Assembly (NCBI GenBank): GCA_035525015.1
Contig: DATLFC010000297.1
Span: 1-22,351, forward strand
DNA: 22,351 nt
Direction of reading: 5' to 3'
Source: DATLEX01 sp035525015
Lineage (GTDB): Bacteria > Acidobacteriota > Thermoanaerobaculia > Gp7-AA8
The translations under genes and the position numbers were made by a program. This document shows, one piece after another, positions 7,559 through 15,388 of the stretch; within the stretch, counting starts at the first letter, position 1; the number at the start of each line of letters is the position of its first letter. Below the pieces are notes generated by a model. That model saw only the letters and a program-made list of their open reading frames with translations. It did no database searches and was not told the DNA's origin.

Positions 7559-7898
7559 GTTTTCTCAGAAGGCGGACGAGGTCCTCGAACTCAAAAGGTT
7601 TGCCCATGTAGTCGTCGGCCCCGCACACGCGCGCTTTCTCCGCAATATCGCGGTCCCCTGAGACGACCACAAAGGGAATCGATTTCGTCTCCGTCCTCTC
7701 CTTGAGAGCGCTGCAGAGGGCCTGCCCTCCCATCCCCTTGATGCTGAGATCGGCGAAGATCATCTCCGGCTTCACTTCGCTCGCGCGCTTCATCGCTTCC
7801 TGCCCGTCGGACACGACCTCCGACTGGTAGCCGTTGCGGTGCAGCACCAGCGAGATCAGACGGGCGACCTGCGGATCATCCTCGACGACGAGAATCAC
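7539..7898 (-). CDS. Stand-alone response-regulator receiver domain
   Basis: From the GTG at 7898 the protein is 119 residues, exactly one CheY-like receiver domain. It has the acidic pair D7/D8 (VVEDD), phospho-acceptor D50 (IFADLS), switch residue S80 (VVVSGD) and K100 (MGKPFEF). No output domain follows, so it must signal by binding another protein; the tail-anchored protein encoded next, with a 20-base overlap, is the obvious candidate. No histidine kinase is in the window. A longer reading frame runs upstream to 7991 but overlaps the VanZ-like gene and encodes no domain. GAGGGA just before the GTG is a fair ribosome site and supports the short start. Confidence 0.88.
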   Translation of the reverse strand: MILVVEDDPQVARLISLVLHRNGYQSEVVSDGQEAMKRASEVKPEMIFADLSIKGMGGQALCSALKERTETKSIPFVVVSGDRDIAEKARVCGADDYMGKPFEFEDLVRLLRKHAKADR

Positions 7899-7905
7899 GT
7901 TTCCC

Positions 7906-8379
7906 TCAATGCTCGAACCGGATGCGGACTTCCTTCCGCAGATGGCCGAGGACCGCGCCGGCCAGCGCTCCGAGAGCGTTGGCGATCGCATCGACCGGAC
8001 TGGTCACCCTCATGGGGAGGAAGATCTGCCAGAGCTCCACGGCCGTGGCGAAGACCGCCGCCGCGAGGAAGGTCAGCAGGTAAGTGTGAAACCGCCGCCG
8101 GCGCGGCGAATCGAGCGCGATGAATGTCAGGAAGCCCCACGGCGCGAACAACAGTGCATTGGCGATGACCGGCATCAGCGCCGCAAGGACGGCGGTACGC
8201 GGCGGATCGTCGCGCCGCAGCAGGCGCAGCACCAGCTCGGTCACCGCGTGCGACTCGCGCGCGTAGGCTTTGCCGGACAGGAAGTAGAGCAGCGCCACCA
8301 TCGCCGCCGAAACGAGGACGAGCAGCAGGATCGTCACGCGTTTCGACACGTGGATGACATGGACTTCCCGCTTTCCCAT
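7906..8379 (-). CDS. VanZ-like family membrane protein
   Basis: This 157-residue protein has four hydrophobic segments (about 15-35, 62-88, 97-115, 130-147). It carries the VanZ-family pattern of NALLFAPWGFL in one helix and, later, ELWQIFLPMRVTSPVDAIANALGALAG, in which the acidic and Asn residues are typical. VanZ-like proteins are integral membrane proteins of poorly known role; the name comes from low-level teicoplanin resistance, and nothing here implies resistance. The gene heads the leftward cluster, is divergent from addB, and ends eight bases before the receiver-domain gene. A GATAAT box lies eight bases before the ATG. Confidence 0.8.
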   Translation of the reverse strand: MGKREVHVIHVSKRVTILLLVLVSAAMVALLYFLSGKAYARESHAVTELVLRLLRRDDPPRTAVLAALMPVIANALLFAPWGFLTFIALDSPRRRRFHTYLLTFLAAAVFATAVELWQIFLPMRVTSPVDAIANALGALAGAVLGHLRKEVRIRFEH

Positions 8380-8486
8380 GTGCGCGCATTATCGCGGAAC
8401 GAACCTGGATCAATCGCATCAGCCCGCCGACGCCAATTGCCAGAATCGTGCTAGGTCAAGCCGAACCGCTACAATTCCAATAACTA
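8380..8486. promoter_or_regulatory. Divergent promoter region between the VanZ-like gene and addB
   Basis: This 107-base gap is the only divergent intergenic region in the window. It holds a leftward GATAAT (8388-8393 on the minus strand), eight bases before the VanZ-like ATG, and a rightward TACAAT (8470-8475), eleven bases before the addB ATG. Neither gene has a Shine-Dalgarno sequence and neither box has a good -35 partner at normal spacing. Both transcripts would be leaderless or nearly so. Confidence 0.5.
8470..8475 (+). promoter_or_regulatory. Putative -10 box (TACAAT) for a leaderless addB mRNA
   Basis: TACAAT is followed by eleven bases and the ATG at 8487. The bases between are TCCAATAACTA, with no ribosome-binding sequence. 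The same hexamer at nearly the same distance precedes the MarC-family gene. Confidence 0.5.
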
Positions 8487-11423
8487 ATGCCTCTTCCCCC
8501 GCTCCATCTCCAGCCTTACCACGAGCTCTCCCGATCCATTGCACAGCGGCTGGCTTCGCTCCGTCGACCCATCGATCCGCTGGCCCTGTGGCAGGTCGAA
8601 GTGATCGTCGCCTCGAGCGGTGTCGGCCGCGCAATCGCCGGACAACTGGCGGCGATTCTTCCGGGCGGCGTCGCCGCGCTCCGTCTCCAGACGATCGAGA
8701 CCTTCGCGCAACGCCTGCTGAACGAGGCCGGCCACTATCCGCGCCTGGCCACACCCGCCGAGCGGCGGCTGGCCATGCGCACGGCCGCGCGCAGCGTCGA
8801 TCATCCGATGATGGAGATGCGCGGCACCGCGGCCATGCTCGAGCGCTCCTACCGCGACGTGCGCGACGGCGGCCTCACCGTGGCGGCAACCGCCGCGCGG
8901 TCGAGATCGGAGCCGGTGCGCAATCGCGAACGGCTGCGCGCGATCCTTCGCGCCTGGGAAGAGTACGAGCGCCTCATCACCCGACTCGGCGCGATCGATC
9001 CCGCCGATCTTCTCGCCTCCGCCGCCCGCCTCATCGCCGCCGGCGCCTCGCTTCCCCCGCAGATCGTAGCCGGCTTCTACGACATGACCGGCGCGCAATT
9101 CGCCCTCGTGGAGACTCTACGAGGAGTAGAGAAGCTCGACAGCATCTACATCCCCATGGATCCCCACAGACCGCAGAACTGGGCCTTCGCCACTCCGCTG
9201 GTCCAGCGGCTCGCCTCCGAATCCGAGCCCCGAGGCCCGAGGCCCGAGGCCCACGCCCTCCCCATCCGCAAACCGCAATCCACCATCTCCGAACACCGTA
9301 CGCGCGAGGAAGAAGCGCGCGCGGTCTGCACGGCGATCGCCGAACGGCTCGCGGGCGGCGCCGCCGCGACGGCGATCGGCGTCGTGGCCCGGTCGCTGGA
9401 GCCGTACGACGTCCATCTCTTCGAACGCTTCGCCCGCGAGCACGGCTTCACGTTCTCGACCCGCACCGCCGTCCCCCTCCCGGCGCACCGGATCGGCCGC
9501 GGCGTCACGATGCTGGTCAGACTTCGCGAGCGCGACTTCCCCCGCGGCGACGTTCTCGAGCTGGTGCGCGCCGGGCTGCAGACTTCCACCCGCATCCATG
9601 CCGACAGGGCCGATGTCGAGACGCGCCGCGCGTACATCGCCGGCGGCGGGAGCGGCGCGCTCGAGCACCGCGCGCAGAAGTCGCCGGTGCTCGCCGACTA
9701 CGTCGCGCTCGTAGCCGAGCTCGAAGCGCTCACCGACCGCATCGACGCCTCCTCGCTTTCGCGCCTCGTCGAGCGATTCCGCATCCGCGACGCGAGCGAT
9801 CTCGCCGCCGTCCAGGCCCTCGACGAGATCGCCGCGATGTTCGTCCGTGCCGCGGCGTGGAGCCGCCCCCTCGATCTCCATGCTGTGCTCGACGCGATCG
9901 AGCAGGCCAGCCTCGACGCGCCGCCGCCGGCCGGCGATCTGCCGCTCGTCTGGCTCGGCGACGTCATGCGGCTTCGCGGCCGCACCTTCGACGAGCTCTT
10001 CGCCGTCCGCATGCAGGACGGTGTGCTGCCGCAGCGCCGCACGGAAGATCCTCTGCTCCCCGACTCCGACCGCCGCCAGCTCGGCATCCGCGAGATCGGC
10101 GACGGCCGCGACGAGGAGACGCTCCTCTTCGAGCTGATGCGCGGCAGCACCGTCACGCATTTCAGCTATGCCTCGAGCGACGGCTTCGGCAGGCCGCTCC
10201 GCCCGTCGCAGAGCCTGAAGGCGTTCGCCATCGAACAGGAGCCGGAGAGGAAGGCGGAGATCCTGAAGAGGTTCTCGAGTTGCGTTGGTCGTTGGTCGTT
10301 GGTCGTTGGTCGTCTCTCCTCCCACGACCAACGTCCAACGACCAACGTCCAACGCGCTCTCCAGCTCCTCACCCGCTCCGGCACGCGCAGCGTCTTCGAC
10401 GGCTACGTCGATACGCCGCTTCTGCACGAGCGGACGCGCGCCGCGCTGCAGTCGATCTCGCCGACGCAGCTCGAAGACTTCGGCGAGTGCCCTCAGAAGT
10501 TTCTCTTCAAGCACATCCTCGGCGTCACGGAGATCGACAACCCGGAGCGCGAGGTGCAGATCAACCATCGCGAGAAGGGAACCGTCGATCACTCGATCCT
10601 GGAGCGCTTCTATCGACAGACTTCCGCGACCGAGATCCGGGAGTCGGCCGGCGCGCTGCCGCGGCTCTCCGCCCTGCTGACCGACCGGCTCGAGCAGGTC
10701 ATCGACGAGGAGTTCGACCGGCTCGAGGAGAAGATCCCGGCCTTCAACCGGGCCATGCGGTCGATGGAGCGCCGCGCCACGAAACGGATCCTCCGCGATT
10801 TCGTCGCCGCCGATCTCGCCGACCTCCTCGATCGCGACCTCATGCCGGCGCACTTCGAATACCGCTTCGGCAAAAAACACCGCCGCGACCCCGACCATCC
10901 GGACCCCTTCATCATCGAGAGCCATGGAATCCCGATCCGAGTCGAAGGAACGATCGACCGTATCGACACCGAGCCCCGAGCCCTGAGCCCCGAGCCCCGC
11001 TACCGCATCGTCGACTACAAGTCGGGCAAAGCCCTCCGGCACCAGGACCTCGCCGCGAAGATCGAGCGCGGCGTGCGGCTGCAGCTTCCGCTCTACGCGA
11101 TGGCCGTGGCCTCGTTCTTCGGCGCGCCGGCCGCGTCGGTCTCGGGCACCATCAAGCCGCTCGTCCGCGGCGACGCCGATCCCGACAAGTTCGCCTTCGA
11201 CCTCGGCGACAGCGAGGCGCGCCTTCGCGAGACGCTCGACATCTTCGTCGCCGCGATCACCCGCGGCGCCTTCCCCGCCTTCCCCAGCGACTCCGACAAG
11301 GACTTCCAGTCGTGCAAGTACTGCCCGGTGAGCCACTCCTGCCGGACCAGGCACGACGGTGATGAGCGCCGCGCGGCGCTCGAAGCGCGCGACCCGCGCA
11401 CGATGCTGGAGGGGCCGGCGTGA
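8487..11423 (+). CDS. addB: AddB-like nuclease subunit (inactive helicase, Fe-S nuclease) of a RecBCD/AddAB-type complex
   Basis: The 978-residue protein has an N-terminal helicase-like region whose P-loop position is degenerate (VIVASSGVGRAIAGQL, no GKT), as in AddB/RecC. A mid-region LRGRTFDELFAVRMQDGVLPQ matches AddB/UvrD-fold proteins. The C-terminal PD-(D/E)XK nuclease has D824 and the D843-Y-K845 motif. Four cysteines for an AddB-type 4Fe-4S cluster bracket it: C668 (FGECPQKF) and C943, C946, C952 (CKYCPVSHSC). With the downstream helicase it would resect double-strand breaks for RecA loading. Three heptamer-repeat insertions interrupt the gene in frame: residues about 247-256, 600-622 and 829-838; the last falls between the catalytic Asp and the DYK strand. 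The stop overlaps the addA GTG (GTGA). Confidence 0.87.
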   Translation: MPLPPLHLQPYHELSRSIAQRLASLRRPIDPLALWQVEVIVASSGVGRAIAGQLAAILPGGVAALRLQTIETFAQRLLNEAGHYPRLATPAERRLAMRTAARSVDHPMMEMRGTAAMLERSYRDVRDGGLTVAATAARSRSEPVRNRERLRAILRAWEEYERLITRLGAIDPADLLASAARLIAAGASLPPQIVAGFYDMTGAQFALVETLRGVEKLDSIYIPMDPHRPQNWAFATPLVQRLASESEPRGPRPEAHALPIRKPQSTISEHRTREEEARAVCTAIAERLAGGAAATAIGVVARSLEPYDVHLFERFAREHGFTFSTRTAVPLPAHRIGRGVTMLVRLRERDFPRGDVLELVRAGLQTSTRIHADRADVETRRAYIAGGGSGALEHRAQKSPVLADYVALVAELEALTDRIDASSLSRLVERFRIRDASDLAAVQALDEIAAMFVRAAAWSRPLDLHAVLDAIEQASLDAPPPAGDLPLVWLGDVMRLRGRTFDELFAVRMQDGVLPQRRTEDPLLPDSDRRQLGIREIGDGRDEETLLFELMRGSTVTHFSYASSDGFGRPLRPSQSLKAFAIEQEPERKAEILKRFSSCVGRWSLVVGRLSSHDQRPTTNVQRALQLLTRSGTRSVFDGYVDTPLLHERTRAALQSISPTQLEDFGECPQKFLFKHILGVTEIDNPEREVQINHREKGTVDHSILERFYRQTSATEIRESAGALPRLSALLTDRLEQVIDEEFDRLEEKIPAFNRAMRSMERRATKRILRDFVAADLADLLDRDLMPAHFEYRFGKKHRRDPDHPDPFIIESHGIPIRVEGTIDRIDTEPRALSPEPRYRIVDYKSGKALRHQDLAAKIERGVRLQLPLYAMAVASFFGAPAASVSGTIKPLVRGDADPDKFAFDLGDSEARLRETLDIFVAAITRGAFPAFPSDSDKDFQSCKYCPVSHSCRTRHDGDERRAALEARDPRTMLEGPA
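9223..9252. repeat. Heptamer array GAGSCCC x4 inside addB
   Basis: Four tandem 7-base units (GAGCCCC once, then GAGGCCC three times, 9225-9252) lie in frame. They encode a Pro/Arg/Glu-rich stretch around residues 247-256 in what is probably a surface loop after the degenerate helicase 1A region. Confidence 0.85.
10284..10353. repeat. GTTGGTC x4 and inverted partner x4 inside addB, hairpin
   Basis: Four perfect GTTGGTC units (10284-10311), a 14-base loop, then four units alternating GACCAAC and GTCCAAC (10326-10353) form a long hairpin within the coding sequence. It is read through as residues 600-622 (VGRWSLVVGR, then DQRPTTNVQR), between the helicase-like and nuclease parts. The intergenic unit at 6864-6927 has the same structure. 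Confidence 0.92.
10971..10998. repeat. Heptamer array GAGCCCY x4 inside the addB nuclease domain
   Basis: The units are GAGCCCC, GAGCCCT, GAGCCCC, GAGCCCC. They encode residues 829-838 (EPRALSPEPR), exactly between catalytic D824 and the DYK motif at 843-845, where nuclease folds have a beta-turn. The insertion keeps frame and leaves the motifs intact. Confidence 0.88.
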
Positions 11424-14400
11424 CGGGGCTCCAGCAGACGTTCCGCTTCAACGCGTCCGCGGCGACGCCTCCATCGCGGCAGAACCTCGTCGTCGAGGCG
11501 GGTGCCGGAACGGGAAAGACCACCGCCATCGTGGCCGAGGTGTTGAAGCTGCTGCTGGGCAAAGAGACGGCGGCACCGGAGCGCATCGTCCTGATGACCT
11601 TCACGGAGAAGGCGGCGGGAGAGATCGCCGACCGCATCCACGCCGCGCTGGCCGAGCTGGAGCTGCACTTCGACGACGAGCGCGTGGCGTGGCCGGTCGG
11701 GTCGAGCAACCCGCTCTTCGTCGTCCCCGAGGGGCTGCGCGACGTCTACCGCCGCGCCTGCGCGCAGCAGATCGCCCGGATCGACACCATCCGCTCGCAG
11801 ACCATCCACTCGTTCTGCCAGTCGCTTCTGCGCAGCCATCCCATCGAAGCGGGACTCGATCCGCAGTTCAAGATCATCGAAGGCTTCGAGCGGTCGCTGC
11901 TCTACGGGCAGCTCTACGACGCCTGGTTCGACCACGAGACGCGCGTCGACCCGAATCCGCGGACGCTGCAGGAGTGGGAGTTCCTCCTCGCGCACGTCGG
12001 CTACCTGTTCCAGATCCGCGACCTCGTCTTCTCGCTGCTCGCGCGCCGCGACCTCCTGATGGAAGCCGAGTACGACTTCGGCAGCCTCGACGAGATCGAG
12101 GGGGAGCTGTCCGGCAGCCTGACCGTCATCCGCAGAAGCGACCTCTCGGGTGTGACCGACGGACATGCGCTGACGCTCTTCCGCTACATCCAGGAAGTGG
12201 AGCCGCCGCGGCGCGGCTCCATCGACGCCTGGCTCGACTACTTCTCGCCGGTCGCGGTGCCGCTGCGCAAGGCGAACCTGCCGAAGGATCCGGCGCTCAA
12301 AGAGGCGCTGGTGACGCTGCGGACCGATCGCGACAAAACCAGCTCCATCCATGAGCGCCTGCTCCGCCACCGCTCCACGCTGGCCATGCATGCGCTGACA
12401 CGGCGGTTCATCGACTTCCTCGACGCCGAGAAGCGGAAGCTCGGCGTCGTCGACTTCGACGACCTCCTGCTCCGCGCGCTGGAACTGCTGCAGAACGAGC
12501 GTGTCCTCGACCACGTCCGGCAGCAGTTCGACCACATTTTCGTCGACGAGTTCCAGGACACCGACCGGACCCAGGCCCGCATCATCGAGAAGCTCGGCAC
12601 CGACCGCCACGGCGCCTGGGTGCCGGGCAAGGTGACCCTGGTCGGCGATCCGAAGCAGTCGATCTACGGATTCCGCCGCGCCGATCCGGAGACGTACCGC
12701 TCCATGACGGCCCGGCTGCTCGAAGCCGGCGCGACCGAACAGATCATCCTCGATCATTACCGGAGCGATCCCCCTCTGCTCGAGGCGATCAACGCGATGT
12801 TCACCAGCGTCTTCGCCGACGCCGACTCGGATCCGAACGTCTTCCGCCCCCCCTATCGCCCCCTGCGCGCCGCCCGGCCGGACGCGGGCGACCGCGCGGG
12901 CGATGATCCTCGCCTCACGTTCCTCCACGCCTCGCACGACGAAAAATCCGACCGGCACCTCAGCGAAGCGGAAGCGATCGCCGAATGGATCGAGGCGAAC
13001 CGCGACCGTGCCGGGAGAGACCTCCGACCCTTCGCCATCCTCTTCCGCAGGACGACGAAGCTCGACGACTACCTCGACACGTTCGACCGCTACGGCATCG
13101 AGTACGTCCTGCCGCCGACGAAGTCGTTTCTCGACCGCCGCGCACCGGTCGACGCCGTGGCGGTCCTGCGGGCCATCGCCAGGCCGTTCGATCGCGGCGC
13201 CGAGATCTCCGCGGCAAGAACGCCGTACTTTGCGCTCACCGACCAGGAGATCGTGGAGGGGATCCTGTCCGATCCCGAGGCCCGAGGCCCGAGGCCCGAG
13301 GCCTGGTCGAGTTTCCAGTCCGCGCTCGAGGCTTACCGCGACGCCGCCGCGCACCGCACGGTCTCGCAGACGCTCGATCTGCTGATTGAGTCGACCGCCA
13401 TCGAGACCACCTGCGACGCGCTGCTCGATGGACGGCGCGCGCGGCGGCATCTCGAGCACCTCCGCACCCTCGCGTTCCAGTACGACCAGAAGATCGGAGG
13501 TTCGCTCCGCCAGTTCATCGATGAGATCGAGCGCCGCCGTGAAGAACCCGACGAGATCGAGCCGAGCCTCGCCGACGACGACAGCAACGCCGTCCGCATC
13601 ATGACCGTGCACGCCGCCAAAGGGCTCGAGTTCGAGACGGTGATCCTCCCCGACCTCGTCTTCCCGACCAGAGGCGGCGGCGACAAGCAGCAGCTCTTCG
13701 TCGTCGAGAACCCGCGGAGCCTGGTCATGACCGGCCGCGCGCAGTCGCTCTCCGCACACTTCCGCTTCACCCCGCGGGGGACGCGCCTGAAATCGGTGGG
13801 CGGTGAACGGGAGGAAGCGGAGACGCGGCGCCTCTTCTACGTCGCCGTCACCCGCGCGATCTCCGGCGTGGTGTTCGTCTGCAACACCGCGTCGTTCAAG
13901 AAGGACGGCTTCTTCGCCTGCCTGGCCGGCACGTTCGGCTTCGACAAGGATTCGTTCGCGTCGATGTGGCCGGAGGAGCCGGGACGGCGCGTGCACGTCT
14001 GGACCGACGGCATTCCGCTGGCGTTCGAAAAGATGTCCATCCGCGACGTCACGCGCCGCAGCATGGGGAGGCTGCACGACGCCGCGCTCGAACAGCGTCT
14101 CGCCACCGGCGAGCTCGTCGAGGCGGCCATTCAGCCCCCCCTGATTCCCGCCGAAGCGGCGATGGCCCAGGCCTCGTCGAAGAGCCGCGCCGCGGGAACG
14201 CTGCTGCATCGCTTCCTCGAGCGATGGCAGAGCGATGACGACTCCGGCGCGCTCCTGGCGAAGCTGGCCGCGGAGATGGCGGCGGCGCCGGCGGTCGTCG
14301 ATACGGTCCGCCGCCGCGTGGCGTCGCTGCGCCGTTCGGAGACCTTCCTCCGCATCGAGCGCGCTACGACCGTCGGCCGCGAGATCCCCATCCGCTTCGC

Positions 14401-14629
14401 CGGCGAGCAGGGGGAGCTCGTCGAGAAACGGATCGATCGTCTCATCCGCGAGGATGGCCGCGACATCGTCATCGACTACAAGAGCGGCCAGTCGAGCGAC
14501 GAGCGCCTGCCCGCCGACCGCGACCAGGTCGCGCGCTACTGCCGCGCCATCGAGGCCATGACCGCCCGCCCGTGCGAAGGCTGGCGCTGGTACATCGACG
14601 TAGACGCCGACGAACGGTTGACGGTCTAG
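11420..14629 (+). CDS. addA: AddA-like UvrD/RecB-family helicase-nuclease
   Basis: The 1069-residue protein holds a complete superfamily-1 helicase: Walker A GAGTGKT (28-34), Ia MTFTEKAAGE, QTIHSFCQ, Walker B VDEFQD (375-380), motif III GDPKQSIYGFRRAD (409-422), motif IV LDHYRSDPPL, motif V MTVHAAKGLEFE (728-739) and motif VI FYVAVTRA (806-813). A C-terminal RecB-type nuclease follows, with GTLLHRFLE, D1006 (EKRIDRLI) and D1019-Y-K1021. It is the motor and one nuclease of an AddAB-type break-resection complex with the upstream gene. Start is the GTG at 11420, overlapping the addB stop as GTGA, with a good GGAGGGG ribosome site at about 11408-11414. A heptamer array interrupts the 2A/2B region near residues 619-628. 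The stop lies at the foot of the hairpin at 14630. Confidence 0.9.
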   Translation: MTGLQQTFRFNASAATPPSRQNLVVEAGAGTGKTTAIVAEVLKLLLGKETAAPERIVLMTFTEKAAGEIADRIHAALAELELHFDDERVAWPVGSSNPLFVVPEGLRDVYRRACAQQIARIDTIRSQTIHSFCQSLLRSHPIEAGLDPQFKIIEGFERSLLYGQLYDAWFDHETRVDPNPRTLQEWEFLLAHVGYLFQIRDLVFSLLARRDLLMEAEYDFGSLDEIEGELSGSLTVIRRSDLSGVTDGHALTLFRYIQEVEPPRRGSIDAWLDYFSPVAVPLRKANLPKDPALKEALVTLRTDRDKTSSIHERLLRHRSTLAMHALTRRFIDFLDAEKRKLGVVDFDDLLLRALELLQNERVLDHVRQQFDHIFVDEFQDTDRTQARIIEKLGTDRHGAWVPGKVTLVGDPKQSIYGFRRADPETYRSMTARLLEAGATEQIILDHYRSDPPLLEAINAMFTSVFADADSDPNVFRPPYRPLRAARPDAGDRAGDDPRLTFLHASHDEKSDRHLSEAEAIAEWIEANRDRAGRDLRPFAILFRRTTKLDDYLDTFDRYGIEYVLPPTKSFLDRRAPVDAVAVLRAIARPFDRGAEISAARTPYFALTDQEIVEGILSDPEARGPRPEAWSSFQSALEAYRDAAAHRTVSQTLDLLIESTAIETTCDALLDGRRARRHLEHLRTLAFQYDQKIGGSLRQFIDEIERRREEPDEIEPSLADDDSNAVRIMTVHAAKGLEFETVILPDLVFPTRGGGDKQQLFVVENPRSLVMTGRAQSLSAHFRFTPRGTRLKSVGGEREEAETRRLFYVAVTRAISGVVFVCNTASFKKDGFFACLAGTFGFDKDSFASMWPEEPGRRVHVWTDGIPLAFEKMSIRDVTRRSMGRLHDAALEQRLATGELVEAAIQPPLIPAEAAMAQASSKSRAAGTLLHRFLERWQSDDDSGALLAKLAAEMAAAPAVVDTVRRRVASLRRSETFLRIERATTVGREIPIRFAGEQGELVEKRIDRLIREDGRDIVIDYKSGQSSDERLPADRDQVARYCRAIEAMTARPCEGWRWYIDVDADERLTV
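13274..13304. repeat. Heptamer array GAGGCCC x4 inside addA
   Basis: Four tandem units (last GAGGCCT) at 13277-13304 are read in frame as PEARGPRPEA near residues 619-628, between helicase motifs IV and V, most likely in a 2B-type loop. The units match those at 9223-9252 in addB. Confidence 0.88.
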
Positions 14630-14667
14630 CTTTCGGAGTGCGGCGGCAAGCCGCCACACTCCGAAAG
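14630..14667. repeat. 17-bp inverted repeat between addA and the MarC-family gene
   Basis: The left arm 14630-14646 (CTTTCGGAGTGCGGCGG) and right arm 14651-14667 pair with one mismatch around a CAAG loop. It begins at the base after the addA stop and ends one base before the TACAAT box of the next gene. It could be a repeat of REP type, a terminator (no T-run is seen) or both. Confidence 0.85.
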
Positions 14668-14673
14668 TACAAT
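14668..14673 (+). promoter_or_regulatory. Putative -10 box (TACAAT) for a leaderless MarC-family gene mRNA
   Basis: TACAAT, ten bases, then ATG at 14684, with no Shine-Dalgarno sequence. The hairpin at 14630-14667 occupies the place of a -35 box. The match to the addB start in hexamer and spacing supports a shared promoter type. Confidence 0.5.
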
Positions 14674-14683
14674 CCTCGCGGCA

Positions 14684-15349
14684 ATGCCCCTCGCTGACGT
14701 CTTCGTCGTCTCCTTTACCGCCCTGATCACGATGGTCAACCCGCTGGCCGTCGTGCCGTCGTTCGTAGCGTTGACCGACGGTGCCTCGGGGCGGGGGCGC
14801 GCCTCCGTGGCGCTGTTCGCGTCGATGTCGTGCGTGGTCGCGCTCACAACGTTTCTCCTGGCCGGCAACTACGTCTTCCGACTGTTCGGCATCACCGTCC
14901 CGGCATTCCAGATCATGGGGGGGATCATCTTCCTGTCGCGGGCACTGCGCACGCTGCTCGAGGACAAGAGCCGCGCCTCCGACGTCGGCGGGATCAAACG
15001 CATCGAGGACAGCGACGTGCAGAAGGCGGAGCTCGATCCCTCCTCGGTGGCCGTCGTGCCGCTCGGCATTCCGATGCTGGCCGGCCCGGGCGCGATCACG
15101 TCGGTGATGGTGCTGGTCAACCTCTACCCGAGCGTCGAGCAGAAGGCAGCCGTCATCGGATCGATCCTCGCCGTCGGCCTCACCTGCTACGTCGTGCTCC
15201 TGGCGGCCGTGCCGCTGTCGCGCATCATGGGAGACCGCGGCCGCGCCGTTTTCGCCAAGATCATGGCACTCCTCCTCGGCGCGATCGGCATCCAGTTCAT
15301 CATCAACGGCATCCGCCCCGTGTTCATCGATATCCTGAAGGCCACCTGA
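14684..15349 (+). CDS. MarC family integral membrane protein (UPF0056)
   Basis: The 221-residue protein has six hydrophobic segments in two groups of three, as in MarC/YchE-family proteins. Typical parts are the first helix ending TMVNPLAVVPSF, the second GIIFLSRALR region, the central cytoplasmic loop (about 103-123), and VVPLGIPMLAGPGAITSVMVL in the second half, the best-conserved stretch of the family. It acts in the inner membrane. Its transport role is not established; early links of MarC to multiple antibiotic resistance were not upheld, so none is implied here. It is followed after 39 bases by the lipid-kinase gene. Confidence 0.9.
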   Translation: MPLADVFVVSFTALITMVNPLAVVPSFVALTDGASGRGRASVALFASMSCVVALTTFLLAGNYVFRLFGITVPAFQIMGGIIFLSRALRTLLEDKSRASDVGGIKRIEDSDVQKAELDPSSVAVVPLGIPMLAGPGAITSVMVLVNLYPSVEQKAAVIGSILAVGLTCYVVLLAAVPLSRIMGDRGRAVFAKIMALLLGAIGIQFIINGIRPVFIDILKAT

Positions 15350-15388
15350 CATGTTCCTCGGCCACCCCGCGACCGCCTTCGCCGTACG

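Noticed and set aside
9117..11354. 745-codon open frame on the minus strand
   Set aside because: Antisense to addB, whose nuclease and Fe-S motifs are intact; the opposite frame shows no motif.
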